A DNA stretch of 14,905 nt, taken from positions 1 to 14,905 of the forward strand of contig DKNW01000123.1 in the NCBI GenBank assembly GCA_002469805.1. The letters are read 5' to 3'. Position 1 is the first letter of the stretch, and each line of letters opens with the position of its first letter. The translations under genes and the position numbers were made by a program. The notes under the pieces were generated by a model that saw only the letters and a list, made by a program, of their open reading frames with translations, had not been told where the DNA came from and made no database searches. The DNA comes from Rhodobiaceae bacterium UBA7378 (GTDB lineage Bacteria; Pseudomonadota; Alphaproteobacteria; RS24). Positions 1 to 7,392 of the stretch are shown piece by piece.

Positions 1-1075
1 TGTTGTCCAACTCGCCCTGCGTGGTCAAATAATCCAGCACCCGCCCGATATTCAGATCCAAAATCTCAACCATGGCTGCGTAAATCTCGACCGGACGGGC
101 ATCGATGCGGCGTTCTTCAGAACTGCGCTCAGACCATGGTTTCTTGCGACCCGGCACAAGCGGGGGCAAAGCCAAAGGCGGTGGTATGTCTGCGCCTTCA
201 GGAAACAGACCTTTATCGCGCAGTGCCACCATGCGCCGCGCGCGCACTGCTTCGGGGCCGGCGTCAAACACGCCGCGATAGGCCTCTAGCCAATCATCGG
301 GCACTTGCAACGGGTCATGGGGGGCGGTGTAGGCGAGGTAGGAGAAAAATGGTTTGCTGCGATCACGCTGGTCGAGAAATTCCAACATTTTGTCGGTGTA
401 GTTGGTGGTTGAATAAAACCCTGCAGGCAGTTTTTCGACTGGCTGACCATCCTCAAAGTAAAACGGTAATTCCACCGGATTGATTTCAAGCATGTCTTCG
501 AAATGGCTGGCACCCCCTTCGCGTAGAATAAAGCTCCGCTGAAACCCACGTCTGTGCGGCGCTTGTGTGTCATCATGCCCAATATGCCATTTGCCGCTGA
601 TCATCGTTTGATACCCGCTATCGCCGAGCGCTTCGCTCAGGGTCACCACGCCGTCATGCAACTGACCGCCGTAGGCAATCGCGCCTTTTTGACTTTCGGC
701 CTGCTGTTGATGCTGGGTACCCAGCCCCGCTTCATGGCTCGACAAACCCGTCAGCAACATAGCGCGGGTCGGCGCGCATGTCGGTGCGACATAGAAATTG
801 CTCATAAGCATACCGCGCGCGGCCAGCGCGTCCAAATTCGGTGTACGGATTTGACTGCCCATAACCCCTAAATCAGCCCAGCCCAAATCATCTGCCAAAA
901 TGACCAGAAAATTGGGTCTCTCAGTTTGGGATACATCTGCTTTGGCCGGCGTCAGCGCAGGCAGAGCTATGGCGACCAACAGCCCGAAAGCCGAAAGGGT
1001 TGCGTTGGTTAGGTTGAACTTTAACGCAAAATTCGGCAGGTAATCACGCCGAAGATAGTTTAGGGAATAACGCAT
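1..1075 (-). CDS. Secreted Cys-type arylsulfatase, 3' end outside the window
   Basis: Hydrolyses sulfate esters, probably in the periplasm; the substrate cannot be read from the sequence. About 358 residues are visible and the frame is open to the left edge. The N-terminus has a basic region and a hydrophobic core (about residues 28-42) ending in AKA-D, a good signal peptidase I site near residue 46. Next come the metal-binding ADDLGW (D62, D63), the sulfatase signature CAPTR (C100 to R104), whose Cys would become formylglycine, and SGKWHIGH (K162, H164). The sequence after the signature (MLLTG, then HEAGLGT) resembles Pseudomonas-type arylsulfatase AtsA (family S1_4, about 530 residues). The second Asp-Asn metal pair would lie just beyond the edge. 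Start: ATG at 1075 with only a weak Shine-Dalgarno. The motifs look intact, so there is no sign of decay. A formylglycine-generating enzyme is needed and is not in the window. Confidence 0.93.
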   Translation of the reverse strand, partial: MRYSLNYLRRDYLPNFALKFNLTNATLSAFGLLVAIALPALTPAKADVSQTERPNFLVILADDLGWADLGVMGSQIRTPNLDALAARGMLMSNFYVAPTCAPTRAMLLTGLSSHEAGLGTQHQQQAESQKGAIAYGGQLHDGVVTLSEALGDSGYQTMISGKWHIGHDDTQAPHRRGFQRSFILREGGASHFEDMLEINPVELPFYFEDGQPVEKLPAGFYSTTNYTDKMLEFLDQRDRSKPFFSYLAYTAPHDPLQVPDDWLEAYRGVFDAGPEAVRARRMVALRDKGLFPEGADIPPPLALPPLVPGRKKPWSERSSEERRIDARPVEIYAAMVEILDLNIGRVLDYLTTQGELDN

Positions 1076-1239
1076 ACAATGGTCCGTTCATTTGATCGCA
1101 TCGGATCGCGGCGGTGTCATGTCGCTAATCATATCGGTGATTGTTTCTTCCGGCATGACATCTCCCCAGATGCAATTTTATGTCGCGGCCAAAGCGTCCC
1201 ATATTGAAATTGAGAGAACAAGGACGAAGATGCCAGCAT

Positions 1240-1253
1240 GGTCAAATGTGACC
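1240..1253. promoter_or_regulatory. Inverted repeat, candidate operator
   Basis: GGTCA-AATG-TGACC is a perfect 5-bp inverted repeat with a 4-base spacer, about 85 bases upstream of the preferred kinase start. The symmetry is seen directly. Its role as a binding site is inferred from its position in front of an inducible-looking catabolic pair. Confidence 0.3.
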
Positions 1254-1284
1254 GCACAAGGTTTTATGCAAGGGTCATAGTGTA

Positions 1285-1298
1285 CCTTGTGCACAAGG
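1285..1298. promoter_or_regulatory. 14-bp perfect palindrome, candidate operator
   Basis: CCTTGTGCACAAGG is a perfect palindrome with no spacer, ending 39 bases before the preferred ATG of the glycerate kinase gene. Its centre is 45 bases from the centre of the GGTCA/TGACC dyad. Perfect palindromes of this size near a start are typical of dimeric repressor sites. No regulator gene lies in the window, so the binding family is unknown. Confidence 0.4.
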
Positions 1299-1337
1299 CG
1301 GCTTTACCGGCGGGCTAAAGCGTTTTATTTTGCGAGA

Positions 1338-2147
1338 ATGAAGTTAAATGATTTAGTTTACACGCTCGGTGCTTTTTTGATGGCACGCGATGCGGCACCC
1401 TTTATTCTTGGCATTTCCGGCGGACAGGGCGCGGGAAAATCAACGCTTTGTCGGGCGTTGACCGAAGCACTGGAAAAAGAGGGAAAAACCGCTCTCACAT
1501 TGTCACTTGACGATTTTTATTTACCGAAATCTGACCGCCAGCACCTTGCGCGCACCATACACCCGCTATGCGCCACGCGCGGTGTTCCGGGCACGCATGA
1601 TGTCGCGTTATTAGCCGACACGTTGCGCAACATCAAGCAAGTTTCGCCAGCGCGCGCCATGCATCTACCGCGATTTTCCAAGAGCCATGATGACCGCCTG
1701 CCCAGTGGCGCGCATCGTGAGATTATCGCGTGTCCAGATTTTATTTTTCTAGAAGGCTGGTGCGTTGGCGGCCACGCAGATTGTGTAGAAGAGAGTCCGC
1801 AAAATAGCTGGGAAGAAGCTCACGACCCTCAAGCTATCTGGAAAAAGTGGTCGCGCATGCATGTCGGCGCATATCAACCCATATGGGATATGTGCCACGC
1901 CACGCTTTTGCTGCGCCAGGAAAACTTCGAGGCCGTTATTGATAGCCGATGGCTTCAAGAACAAGGCAACGCACGCGCCAGCGGCGTCTGGCAATTTGCC
2001 GACCGTGCCGCGGTCGCAGAATTTTGCGCACATTACAAAAGCTGGACGCTCGGTATTTGGGAAGACTTAACACCGCGTGCGGATTTTGTTATTAGCCGCA
2101 ATGCCGACTATGATTATCACCCGCTAAAGGTTATGAATAAATTTTAA
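1338..2147 (+). CDS. D-glycerate kinase, P-loop (GLYK-like) family
   Basis: Predicted to phosphorylate D-glycerate with ATP, giving 3-phosphoglycerate if it acts like plant-type GLYK, in the cytoplasm. The protein has 269 residues from the ATG at 1338. A Walker A loop, GGQGAGKS, lies at residues 28-35, followed by a LSLDDFYLPK stretch and, later, an IFLEGWCVGG strand; both are typical of the uridine kinase/GLYK branch of P-loop kinases. The frame stays open upstream to a TTG at 1287, but that extension is short and basic and would place a 14-bp palindrome inside the coding region, so ATG 1338 is preferred; ATG 1380 also remains possible. The phosphorylase gene begins 17 bases downstream, so the two are probably co-transcribed. 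That partner releases D-glycerate, which supports the substrate call. 2-kinase versus 3-kinase regiochemistry cannot be read here. Confidence 0.83.
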   Translation: MKLNDLVYTLGAFLMARDAAPFILGISGGQGAGKSTLCRALTEALEKEGKTALTLSLDDFYLPKSDRQHLARTIHPLCATRGVPGTHDVALLADTLRNIKQVSPARAMHLPRFSKSHDDRLPSGAHREIIACPDFIFLEGWCVGGHADCVEESPQNSWEEAHDPQAIWKKWSRMHVGAYQPIWDMCHATLLLRQENFEAVIDSRWLQEQGNARASGVWQFADRAAVAEFCAHYKSWTLGIWEDLTPRADFVISRNADYDYHPLKVMNKF

Positions 2148-2164
2148 TTTGAGGCGTTTGGCCC

Positions 2165-3922
2165 GTGTTGCGTGAAATTCTATCCCATCACATTGAACTG
2201 ATTTATCCAGATGCAGACGCGCGCACCTTGAGTGCACGAATTTGCGATGCCTTTTCCCTCGCACCTGATACACCTACGCCAGCTGAAAAGCGCGCCGCAA
2301 AAGCTGAGCTGCCATGGTCCGAAGCCGATAGTTTCCTCATCACATATGGCGATACTATTTTGTGCGATACCCAGCGCCCGCTTCAGAACACGTTGAATTT
2401 TCTGGAGGGACATTTGGATAGCGTCGTTAATGGCGTTCATATTTTGCCATTTTTTCCCTTTACCTCAGATGATGGCTTCGCGGTTAGCGACTATGATGTT
2501 GTGCGCCCAGATCTCGGAGATTGGGAGGATATCAGCCAAATCGGGAAGCGCTTCCGGCTGATGTCGGATGTCGTAATCAACCATGCATCGGCGGGCCATG
2601 TCTGGTTTCATCAGTTTCTTGACGATAAAGCACCGGGGCGCGATTTCATTAAAACCGCAGCGCCGCATGATGATGTGAGTGGTGTTGTCAGGCCACGCCC
2701 CTCGCCGCTGCTATACGCCCATGAAACGGCAGCGGGTGAGAAACTGGTCTGGTGCACATTCGGGCCCGATCAAGTTGATCTGGATTTTTCCAATCCTGAT
2801 CTCTTATGCGAGTTTATTCGCTTGCTCCGCTTTTACATCGATAAGGGTGTGCGCGTGTTCCGGCTCGACGCTGTCGGGTTTTTGTGGAAGCAGCCCGGCA
2901 CAAGCTGCCTACATTTGCAGGAGACGCACGAGATCATCAAAATGATGCGCACTTTGATCGATCATTTGGAGAATAATGTTTGGCTAATCACTGAGACCAA
3001 TGTGCCCGCACATGAAAATCTGGAATATTTCGGCAATGGTAACGAAGCCCATCTGATTTACAATTTTAGCTTGCCGCCCTTGCTGGTACATGCCTTGCTC
3101 ACGGGCCGCTCGACTTATTTGCGCCGCTGGATGATGAGCACGGCCCCCACACCAGATGGCTGCACATTACTTAATTTTTCAGCCAGCCATGACGGTATCG
3201 GGCTGCGCCCGGTTGAAGGTCTGCTGCCACAGGAAGAAATTTCCCGCATGACCGAAACCGTGCAGAGTTTTGGTGGCCGCTTAACCATGCGCAGTTTCGG
3301 TGAGCGCAATGTGCCATATGAAATGAACACCACATTATTTTCGGCCCTGAAAGGCACAGTTAACGGCCCCGACACGCATCAAATCGACCGCTTCATCGCC
3401 TCACAAACAATCATGATGTCGCTTGAAGGCATTCCTGCTTTTTATGTGCAAAGTTTTCTGGCTGCCGAAAACGACGAAGCGCGTGCACAGCAGACCGGGC
3501 AAAACCGCTCACTCAATCGCACGCAATGGCGCGTGGATGATATTAATGATCAGCTGGCTACGGGAGATAGCACCATGGCGCAAGTATTTTTCGAGTTGCG
3601 CCGGCGCCTCAACATTCGCAAACAGCAAAAAGCGTTTCACCCCGACGCGACGCAATTCACCTTGCACATAAAGCCCGGCATGTTTGGATTCTGGCGCCAA
3701 AGCCTTGATCGGCGTCAGTCGCTTTTTGTGGTAACAAATATTACACCGGACGAGAAAAAATTGAGCCTGCGCGATATGAACATATTCGCCGATACGCAGT
3801 GGATTGATTTGCTGAGTGGTGTGCCCGTCAATGCGGAAGACGAGGAGGTCGAACTAGCGCCCTATCAAACCGTCTGGATTTCCAATAAAAGCGACGCCCA
3901 TAAAAGCGCCGATACCGATTAA
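2165..3922 (+). CDS. GH13_18 phosphorylase, probably glucosylglycerate phosphorylase
   Basis: Predicted to split 2-O-alpha-glucosyl-D-glycerate with phosphate into glucose-1-phosphate and D-glycerate in the cytoplasm. The 585 residues form a sucrose-phosphorylase-like GH13 barrel. The nucleophile is D235 in FRLDAVGF, the acid/base E277 in LITETN, and the transition-state Asp D343 in ASHDGIG. Sucrose phosphorylases are about 490-500 residues; the longer size and the acceptor-side loop RPRPSPLL (176-183) fit the glucosylglycerate phosphorylases, the group that includes E. coli YcjM. Neighbours decide the matter: glycerate kinase upstream and glucosylglycerate synthesis genes downstream. Start: GTG at 2165, with GAGG at 2151-2154 placed 10 bases before it. 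The stop overlaps the stop of gpgS on the other strand by 4 bases. Alternatives are sucrose or glucosylglycerol phosphorylase activity, less likely in this context. Confidence 0.88.
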   Translation: MLREILSHHIELIYPDADARTLSARICDAFSLAPDTPTPAEKRAAKAELPWSEADSFLITYGDTILCDTQRPLQNTLNFLEGHLDSVVNGVHILPFFPFTSDDGFAVSDYDVVRPDLGDWEDISQIGKRFRLMSDVVINHASAGHVWFHQFLDDKAPGRDFIKTAAPHDDVSGVVRPRPSPLLYAHETAAGEKLVWCTFGPDQVDLDFSNPDLLCEFIRLLRFYIDKGVRVFRLDAVGFLWKQPGTSCLHLQETHEIIKMMRTLIDHLENNVWLITETNVPAHENLEYFGNGNEAHLIYNFSLPPLLVHALLTGRSTYLRRWMMSTAPTPDGCTLLNFSASHDGIGLRPVEGLLPQEEISRMTETVQSFGGRLTMRSFGERNVPYEMNTTLFSALKGTVNGPDTHQIDRFIASQTIMMSLEGIPAFYVQSFLAAENDEARAQQTGQNRSLNRTQWRVDDINDQLATGDSTMAQVFFELRRRLNIRKQQKAFHPDATQFTLHIKPGMFGFWRQSLDRRQSLFVVTNITPDEKKLSLRDMNIFADTQWIDLLSGVPVNAEDEEVELAPYQTVWISNKSDAHKSADTD

Positions 3923-5139
3923 GACACGCTTTCATTATCCATGCGCACCGCTTCAGCATAGCGCACCAGAAAATCTGGCGACGCAGCATTGACGCGGTTC
4001 CAGCTCGGCAGAAACGGCGTTTCCATCGGGTTGGTGAGATATGTCTCGCCCGCGACCATTATGTTCTTAGCAAACAACTCAACCGCAGCTTCTTCGGCGT
4101 GGCGGTCAAGCGTCAGCCCATTCATCAGTGCATCATTGTAATAACTATCTATGCGGTCGAGCGCCTCGCGGAAATATGTTGCTTTCACGGTGCGGAATTT
4201 TTCCGACGAGAAAATTTCGCCATCGGTAGCAAGCTTACGAAATATGGCCTTGGAGATATCTACACTCATGCGCGACAACCCGCGACTGGCATCATCAGCC
4301 GAAACTTCTTGATGTTTGTGGTCGTAATTATCCGCAATATCAACCTGCGCGATCACGCGGTTGGAATAATTACGCCGCACTTCCGATAACACGCCAATTT
4401 CCAATCCCCAATCGGACGGGATACGAATATCCGCGACGACATGGCTGCGCATGGCAAACTCACCCGCCAAGGGATACCGGAAGCTATCCAGAAAACGCAA
4501 ATAGCTATTATCACCGCAAACCTTGCGCAGGGCGGCAAGCAACGGCGTGATCAGCAAGCGCGTCACCCGACCGCCCAGCTTGCCGCCATCGATACGCGGA
4601 TAATAGCCTTTTGAAAATACATAGGGAAAAACCGGGTTAACCACCGGATACAGTAAGCGCGCCAGCAAGGAGCGCTCATAGGTCAGAATATCACAATCGT
4701 GCAGGCCGATGGCAAACACGTCGCGCGCAGCCAACATATAGCCGAAACAATACCAGACATTGCGCCCCTTTCCCAGCTCAGGAGGTGCCAGCCCCAATTC
4801 TGCCAGCTCCGCGTCGAGCGCCTGCATGCGCGGACCGTCATGCCAAATAACCACATGGTTTTGCGGTAGGCGCGAGAAATATTCCTTCGCATACGCAAAC
4901 TGATCTGCATCGGCACGATCAAGCCCGATAACAATGCGCGACAGATACGGCACTTTTGTCAGCTCAGTAACAATATTTTCGAGCGCTGGCCTCTTCAACT
5001 CGGAAAAAAGCGACGGCAAAACAAGCCCAATAGGGCGTGAATCGGCAAAGCTGATCAATTCAGATTCAAGGTCTTCCACCGACCGACGCGTCAAATTATG
5101 CAGGGTCGAGACATTACCATTTTGAAAAAAATCAGACAT
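3919..5139 (-). CDS. gpgS: Glucosyl-3-phosphoglycerate synthase (GT81)
   Basis: Transfers glucose from an NDP-glucose donor to 3-phosphoglycerate, making glucosyl-3-phosphoglycerate, the first step to glucosylglycerate; cytoplasmic. The 406 residues match the long bacterial/archaeal GpgS type (about 400) rather than the shorter mycobacterial form (about 320). Visible motifs are the N-terminal strand GLVLPSLFSEL, the GKGRNVW donor-site segment, the metal-binding DxD as D148-C-D150 within HDCDILT, and downstream DSFRYPLAGEFA, SDWGLEIGVL and ADNYDHKHQ, which are strongly family-like. Start: ATG 5139 with AAGGTG at 5145-5150. It lies 61 bases downstream of gpgP on the same strand, so gpgP-gpgS is a likely operon. 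Its end overlaps the phosphorylase gene tail to tail. Mannosyl-3-phosphoglycerate synthase is the main alternative, but the overall motif set fits GpgS better. Confidence 0.92.
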   Translation of the reverse strand: MSDFFQNGNVSTLHNLTRRSVEDLESELISFADSRPIGLVLPSLFSELKRPALENIVTELTKVPYLSRIVIGLDRADADQFAYAKEYFSRLPQNHVVIWHDGPRMQALDAELAELGLAPPELGKGRNVWYCFGYMLAARDVFAIGLHDCDILTYERSLLARLLYPVVNPVFPYVFSKGYYPRIDGGKLGGRVTRLLITPLLAALRKVCGDNSYLRFLDSFRYPLAGEFAMRSHVVADIRIPSDWGLEIGVLSEVRRNYSNRVIAQVDIADNYDHKHQEVSADDASRGLSRMSVDISKAIFRKLATDGEIFSSEKFRTVKATYFREALDRIDSYYNDALMNGLTLDRHAEEAAVELFAKNIMVAGETYLTNPMETPFLPSWNRVNAASPDFLVRYAEAVRMDNESVS

Positions 5140-5200
5140 AAAAACACCTTGTTACAGAGAACTTATTGCCAGGCGGGACTTCTTGTTGCCGCTAGACAGC

Positions 5201-6019
5201 TTAGTCGAAATCTTCTTTCAGAAAAGCGGTAATCGCCTCGCCCCAGCCCACCGGCCCGATACCGCGGCTGATATATAAATTGTGGTTGGCGGGGAGCAAA
5301 GTTTCAGTATCGACATGAGGGTTGGCAATCACGGCACCACGAGTGGCAGCCAGCAACATAGACACATCGTTAGGCCCATCGCCCAGCGCCCAACTTTGCG
5401 TCCCCGCAGCTTGATCGGCCAGCAATTCTGCCATTGCCGCGGCTTTGTCGCGAACCGGCACAATGTGAAAAAACCGCCCACCGCGTGTGAGCCGGACGTT
5501 ATCTTTCGCTAGCGCGGCGGTAAGCTCGGCTGGCGGCATATCTGTTCCCTGCCACAAAAACGGTTCGCTGGCCTCTCTCGCGGCAGCGCGTTGTGCGTCG
5601 TCATGGCGCAGCCCGGTCAACGCGATTATTTCGTCAATATCCATATCGCAAAAGCACCGCATGTCGCGTCGTATATCTTGGGGTAGATTGTCCAACACCG
5701 CTGCCAGTTCCTGCCGCGACATTGCCCGGTCAACCGCGCCATCGGCGCGCCGCACAACGGCTCCGTTTTCTGCTATTGCCGGCCCCGATAAATTAAGCGT
5801 ATGCATTAGCGGCTGTAACTCGGCCAGCGTTTTACTGGTCACAGGCACCACTGGTATCGCCCGCGCAGTCAAAGCCGCCAGCGCCGGACGCGCTGCATCA
5901 AACGCATATGTGTCGTGATCGAGCAGGGTGCCATCCAGATCGGTGAAGACCATGACAACCAAATCGCGCACACGCGGGGCGACAAGTCCGTTTTCTCCAC
6001 TGGTCATTTGCTGTGCCAT
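5201..6019 (-). CDS. gpgP: Glucosyl-3-phosphoglycerate phosphatase (HAD, MPGP-like)
   Basis: Removes phosphate from glucosyl-3-phosphoglycerate to give glucosylglycerate; cytoplasmic, Mg-dependent. The 272 residues carry the HAD motifs in order: DLDGT at 27-31 (nucleophile D27), the TSKT segment near residue 61 as motif II, a later Lys within the RDKAAA segment, and GDGPND at 213-218. The AENGAVV segment after motif II is typical of the mannosyl-3-phosphoglycerate phosphatase subfamily, whose members often act on the glucosyl substrate too; adjacency to gpgS points to that use. Start: ATG 6019 has AGGAG only 3 bases upstream. ATG 6007 sits further from that site. An internal Met at residue 23 matches the usual start of the family but lacks a ribosome site, so the N-terminal ~20 residues are uncertain. 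It is first in the probable gpgP-gpgS operon. Confidence 0.9.
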   Translation of the reverse strand: MAQQMTSGENGLVAPRVRDLVVMVFTDLDGTLLDHDTYAFDAARPALAALTARAIPVVPVTSKTLAELQPLMHTLNLSGPAIAENGAVVRRADGAVDRAMSRQELAAVLDNLPQDIRRDMRCFCDMDIDEIIALTGLRHDDAQRAAAREASEPFLWQGTDMPPAELTAALAKDNVRLTRGGRFFHIVPVRDKAAAMAELLADQAAGTQSWALGDGPNDVSMLLAATRGAVIANPHVDTETLLPANHNLYISRGIGPVGWGEAITAFLKEDFD

Positions 6020-6064
6020 GCACTCCTAGCGTGAAGAAACGCACAAGTTTGGGCAAGACCTTAA

Positions 6065-6092
6065 TTGGCAAGGCCGCAAAAACAGCTACACT
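6065..6092 (+). promoter_or_regulatory. Candidate sigma-70-type promoter for the oxidoreductase gene
   Basis: TTGGCA (6065-6070) and TACACT (6087-6092) are separated by 16 bases and lie about 43 bases before the GTG start at 6135. Both boxes are imperfect, so this is a candidate only. The gap between gpgP and this gene (6020-6134) must also carry the gpgP promoter in the other direction. Confidence 0.25.
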
Positions 6093-6134
6093 GTCGACGC
6101 GCTTAAAGCATGCGCATATAAAAAGGGAGTTGCT

Positions 6135-7334
6135 GTGAAAGACCTAGATATAGTTGTGTACGGTGCCACGGGCTTTACCGGAAAATTATGTGCCGCGTAT
6201 ATTCAGTCATTAGGACGACCGATAAAATGGGCCATTGCAGGCCGAAATGCCGAAAAGCTACAAGCAGTGCATGTCGGCTTGTCGCCGGAAGTCGAAATTC
6301 TCATCGCAAACTCCGAAGATATGGCGGCACTGAACGCAATCACAGCACGCGCGAAAGTCGTTTTATCGACAGCGGGGCCTTTCCACCGATACGGCTCGAA
6401 GCTGGTTGCGGCCTGTGTTGAAAATTCGGCGCATTATGTCGACATCACTGGCGAAAATTTCTGGGTTAAAGACATGATCCGCAAACACCATGACGCGGCC
6501 GCCGCCAAGGGCGTGCGCATTATCCCCTCGTGCGGTTTCGATTCAATTCCGTCCGACCTTGGTAGCTTCTTCAGCGTCAAGAAACTCGGCAAGCCAGTGA
6601 AGCGTGTCGAATCCTTTCACTCCTTCAAAGGGGGTGCATCGGGCGGCACGCTGGAGACAATCTTTTCAATGCGCGATCTCGATCTCGGTGACGATCTAAC
6701 CGATCCATTTCTGCTGAACCCACCAGACAGCTATACCGAAGACATGCGCGCCAAAAGTCGCGACACATTTGAAGTTGCACGAAAGCCGGAGATAAACGGC
6801 TGGTCTGGTCCGTTCATTATGGCGGCGGCTAATACACGTGTGGTTCGTCGCTCTGCCGCTTTGTTGAGCCAGCGCCAAGAACCTTACGGGCCCAATTTCA
6901 CCTACCAAGAGTATGGCTATAATAAATCGCGCAGGCAGGGCATTTCAGCCGCGCTGGGCCTCGGCGTTGCGGCGCTGGTCATTATGACACCACTCAGAAA
7001 ACTGGTGCGCCCATTGCTCAAACAGCCCGGACAAGGCCCAACCGAAGCGGAACGCGACAATGGCTGGTTTGACTGCAAGTTCATCGTCGAAACAGATGCT
7101 GGCGAGAAGTCGGTTTTTGCCATGCATGGCGAAGGCGACCCGGGCTATAAAGTCACCTCCAAACTGGTGAGTGAATGTGCGCTTTGTCTGGTCGAAGATT
7201 TCGACAAATTGCCGGGCGGTGCCGGATATGGTGGCGTTCTCACCAGCGCTTCGGGTCTTGGGCAAGCCTTGATCAGCCGGCTCAGCGCGGCCGGCATTCA
7301 TTTTGACGGGCCGATCGCCGCGCATAACCAATAG
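6135..7334 (+). CDS. Saccharopine-dehydrogenase-like NAD(P)-binding oxidoreductase (trans-acting enoyl reductase type)
   Basis: The 399-residue protein belongs to the saccharopine dehydrogenase NADP-binding family, in the branch that includes mycobacterial trans-acting enoyl reductases and the membrane-associated eukaryotic homologues. The actual substrate is unknown. The Rossmann loop GATGFTG is at residues 10-16, followed by an AGRN segment, LSTAGPFHRYG and IIPSCGFDSIPSD, all characteristic of this branch. A hydrophobic stretch near residues 270-290, bordered by basic residues, suggests membrane association. Start: GTG at 6135 with AAAGGGAG (6122-6129) just upstream. It is divergent from gpgP, and a DUF3089 hydrolase follows 58 bases downstream on the same strand, so the pair may be co-transcribed. 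A role in lipid or polyketide reduction is inferred from the family only. I see no reason to make it lysine biosynthetic. Confidence 0.85.
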   Translation: MKDLDIVVYGATGFTGKLCAAYIQSLGRPIKWAIAGRNAEKLQAVHVGLSPEVEILIANSEDMAALNAITARAKVVLSTAGPFHRYGSKLVAACVENSAHYVDITGENFWVKDMIRKHHDAAAAKGVRIIPSCGFDSIPSDLGSFFSVKKLGKPVKRVESFHSFKGGASGGTLETIFSMRDLDLGDDLTDPFLLNPPDSYTEDMRAKSRDTFEVARKPEINGWSGPFIMAAANTRVVRRSAALLSQRQEPYGPNFTYQEYGYNKSRRQGISAALGLGVAALVIMTPLRKLVRPLLKQPGQGPTEAERDNGWFDCKFIVETDAGEKSVFAMHGEGDPGYKVTSKLVSECALCLVEDFDKLPGGAGYGGVLTSASGLGQALISRLSAAGIHFDGPIAAHNQ

Positions 7335-7392
7335 CGCGCAATCATAAAATGCGTGGTCTAAAATACAAACCTGAACGTGAAGGCATAGCCAC

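Larger units (their letters stand above)
1076..1337. promoter_or_regulatory. Divergent intergenic region between the sulfatase and glycerate kinase genes
   Basis: About 260 bases separate the two divergent starts. The only open frame of note (1092-1280, plus) has no recognisable domain and no convincing ribosome site, so I treat the stretch as non-coding. It must hold both promoters; I cannot place a convincing -35/-10 pair. It contains two perfect inverted repeats close to the kinase gene, listed separately. Confidence 0.5.

Noticed and set aside
1092..1280. A 62-residue open frame in the gap before the glycerate kinase gene
   Set aside because: It has no domain, no good ribosome site, and lies where both divergent promoters must be; probably chance.
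1287..1337. A TTG start giving a glycerate kinase 17 residues longer
   Set aside because: The TTG lies inside a perfect palindrome, the extension is short, basic and unlike a domain, and ATG 1338 is a better start.
6041..6047. GCACAAG upstream of gpgP as a half-site shared with the palindrome at 1285-1298
   Set aside because: The same short word occurs inside several coding regions of the window (for example near 152, 2897 and 11376), so the match is not informative.
3919..7334. A mycobacterial-style methylglucose lipopolysaccharide pathway (GpgS plus enoyl-reductase-like gene)
   Set aside because: No glucosyl-extending or methyl/acyltransferase genes are present, the enoyl-reductase-like gene is divergently transcribed, and a phosphorylase plus kinase indicate recycling of free glucosylglycerate instead.
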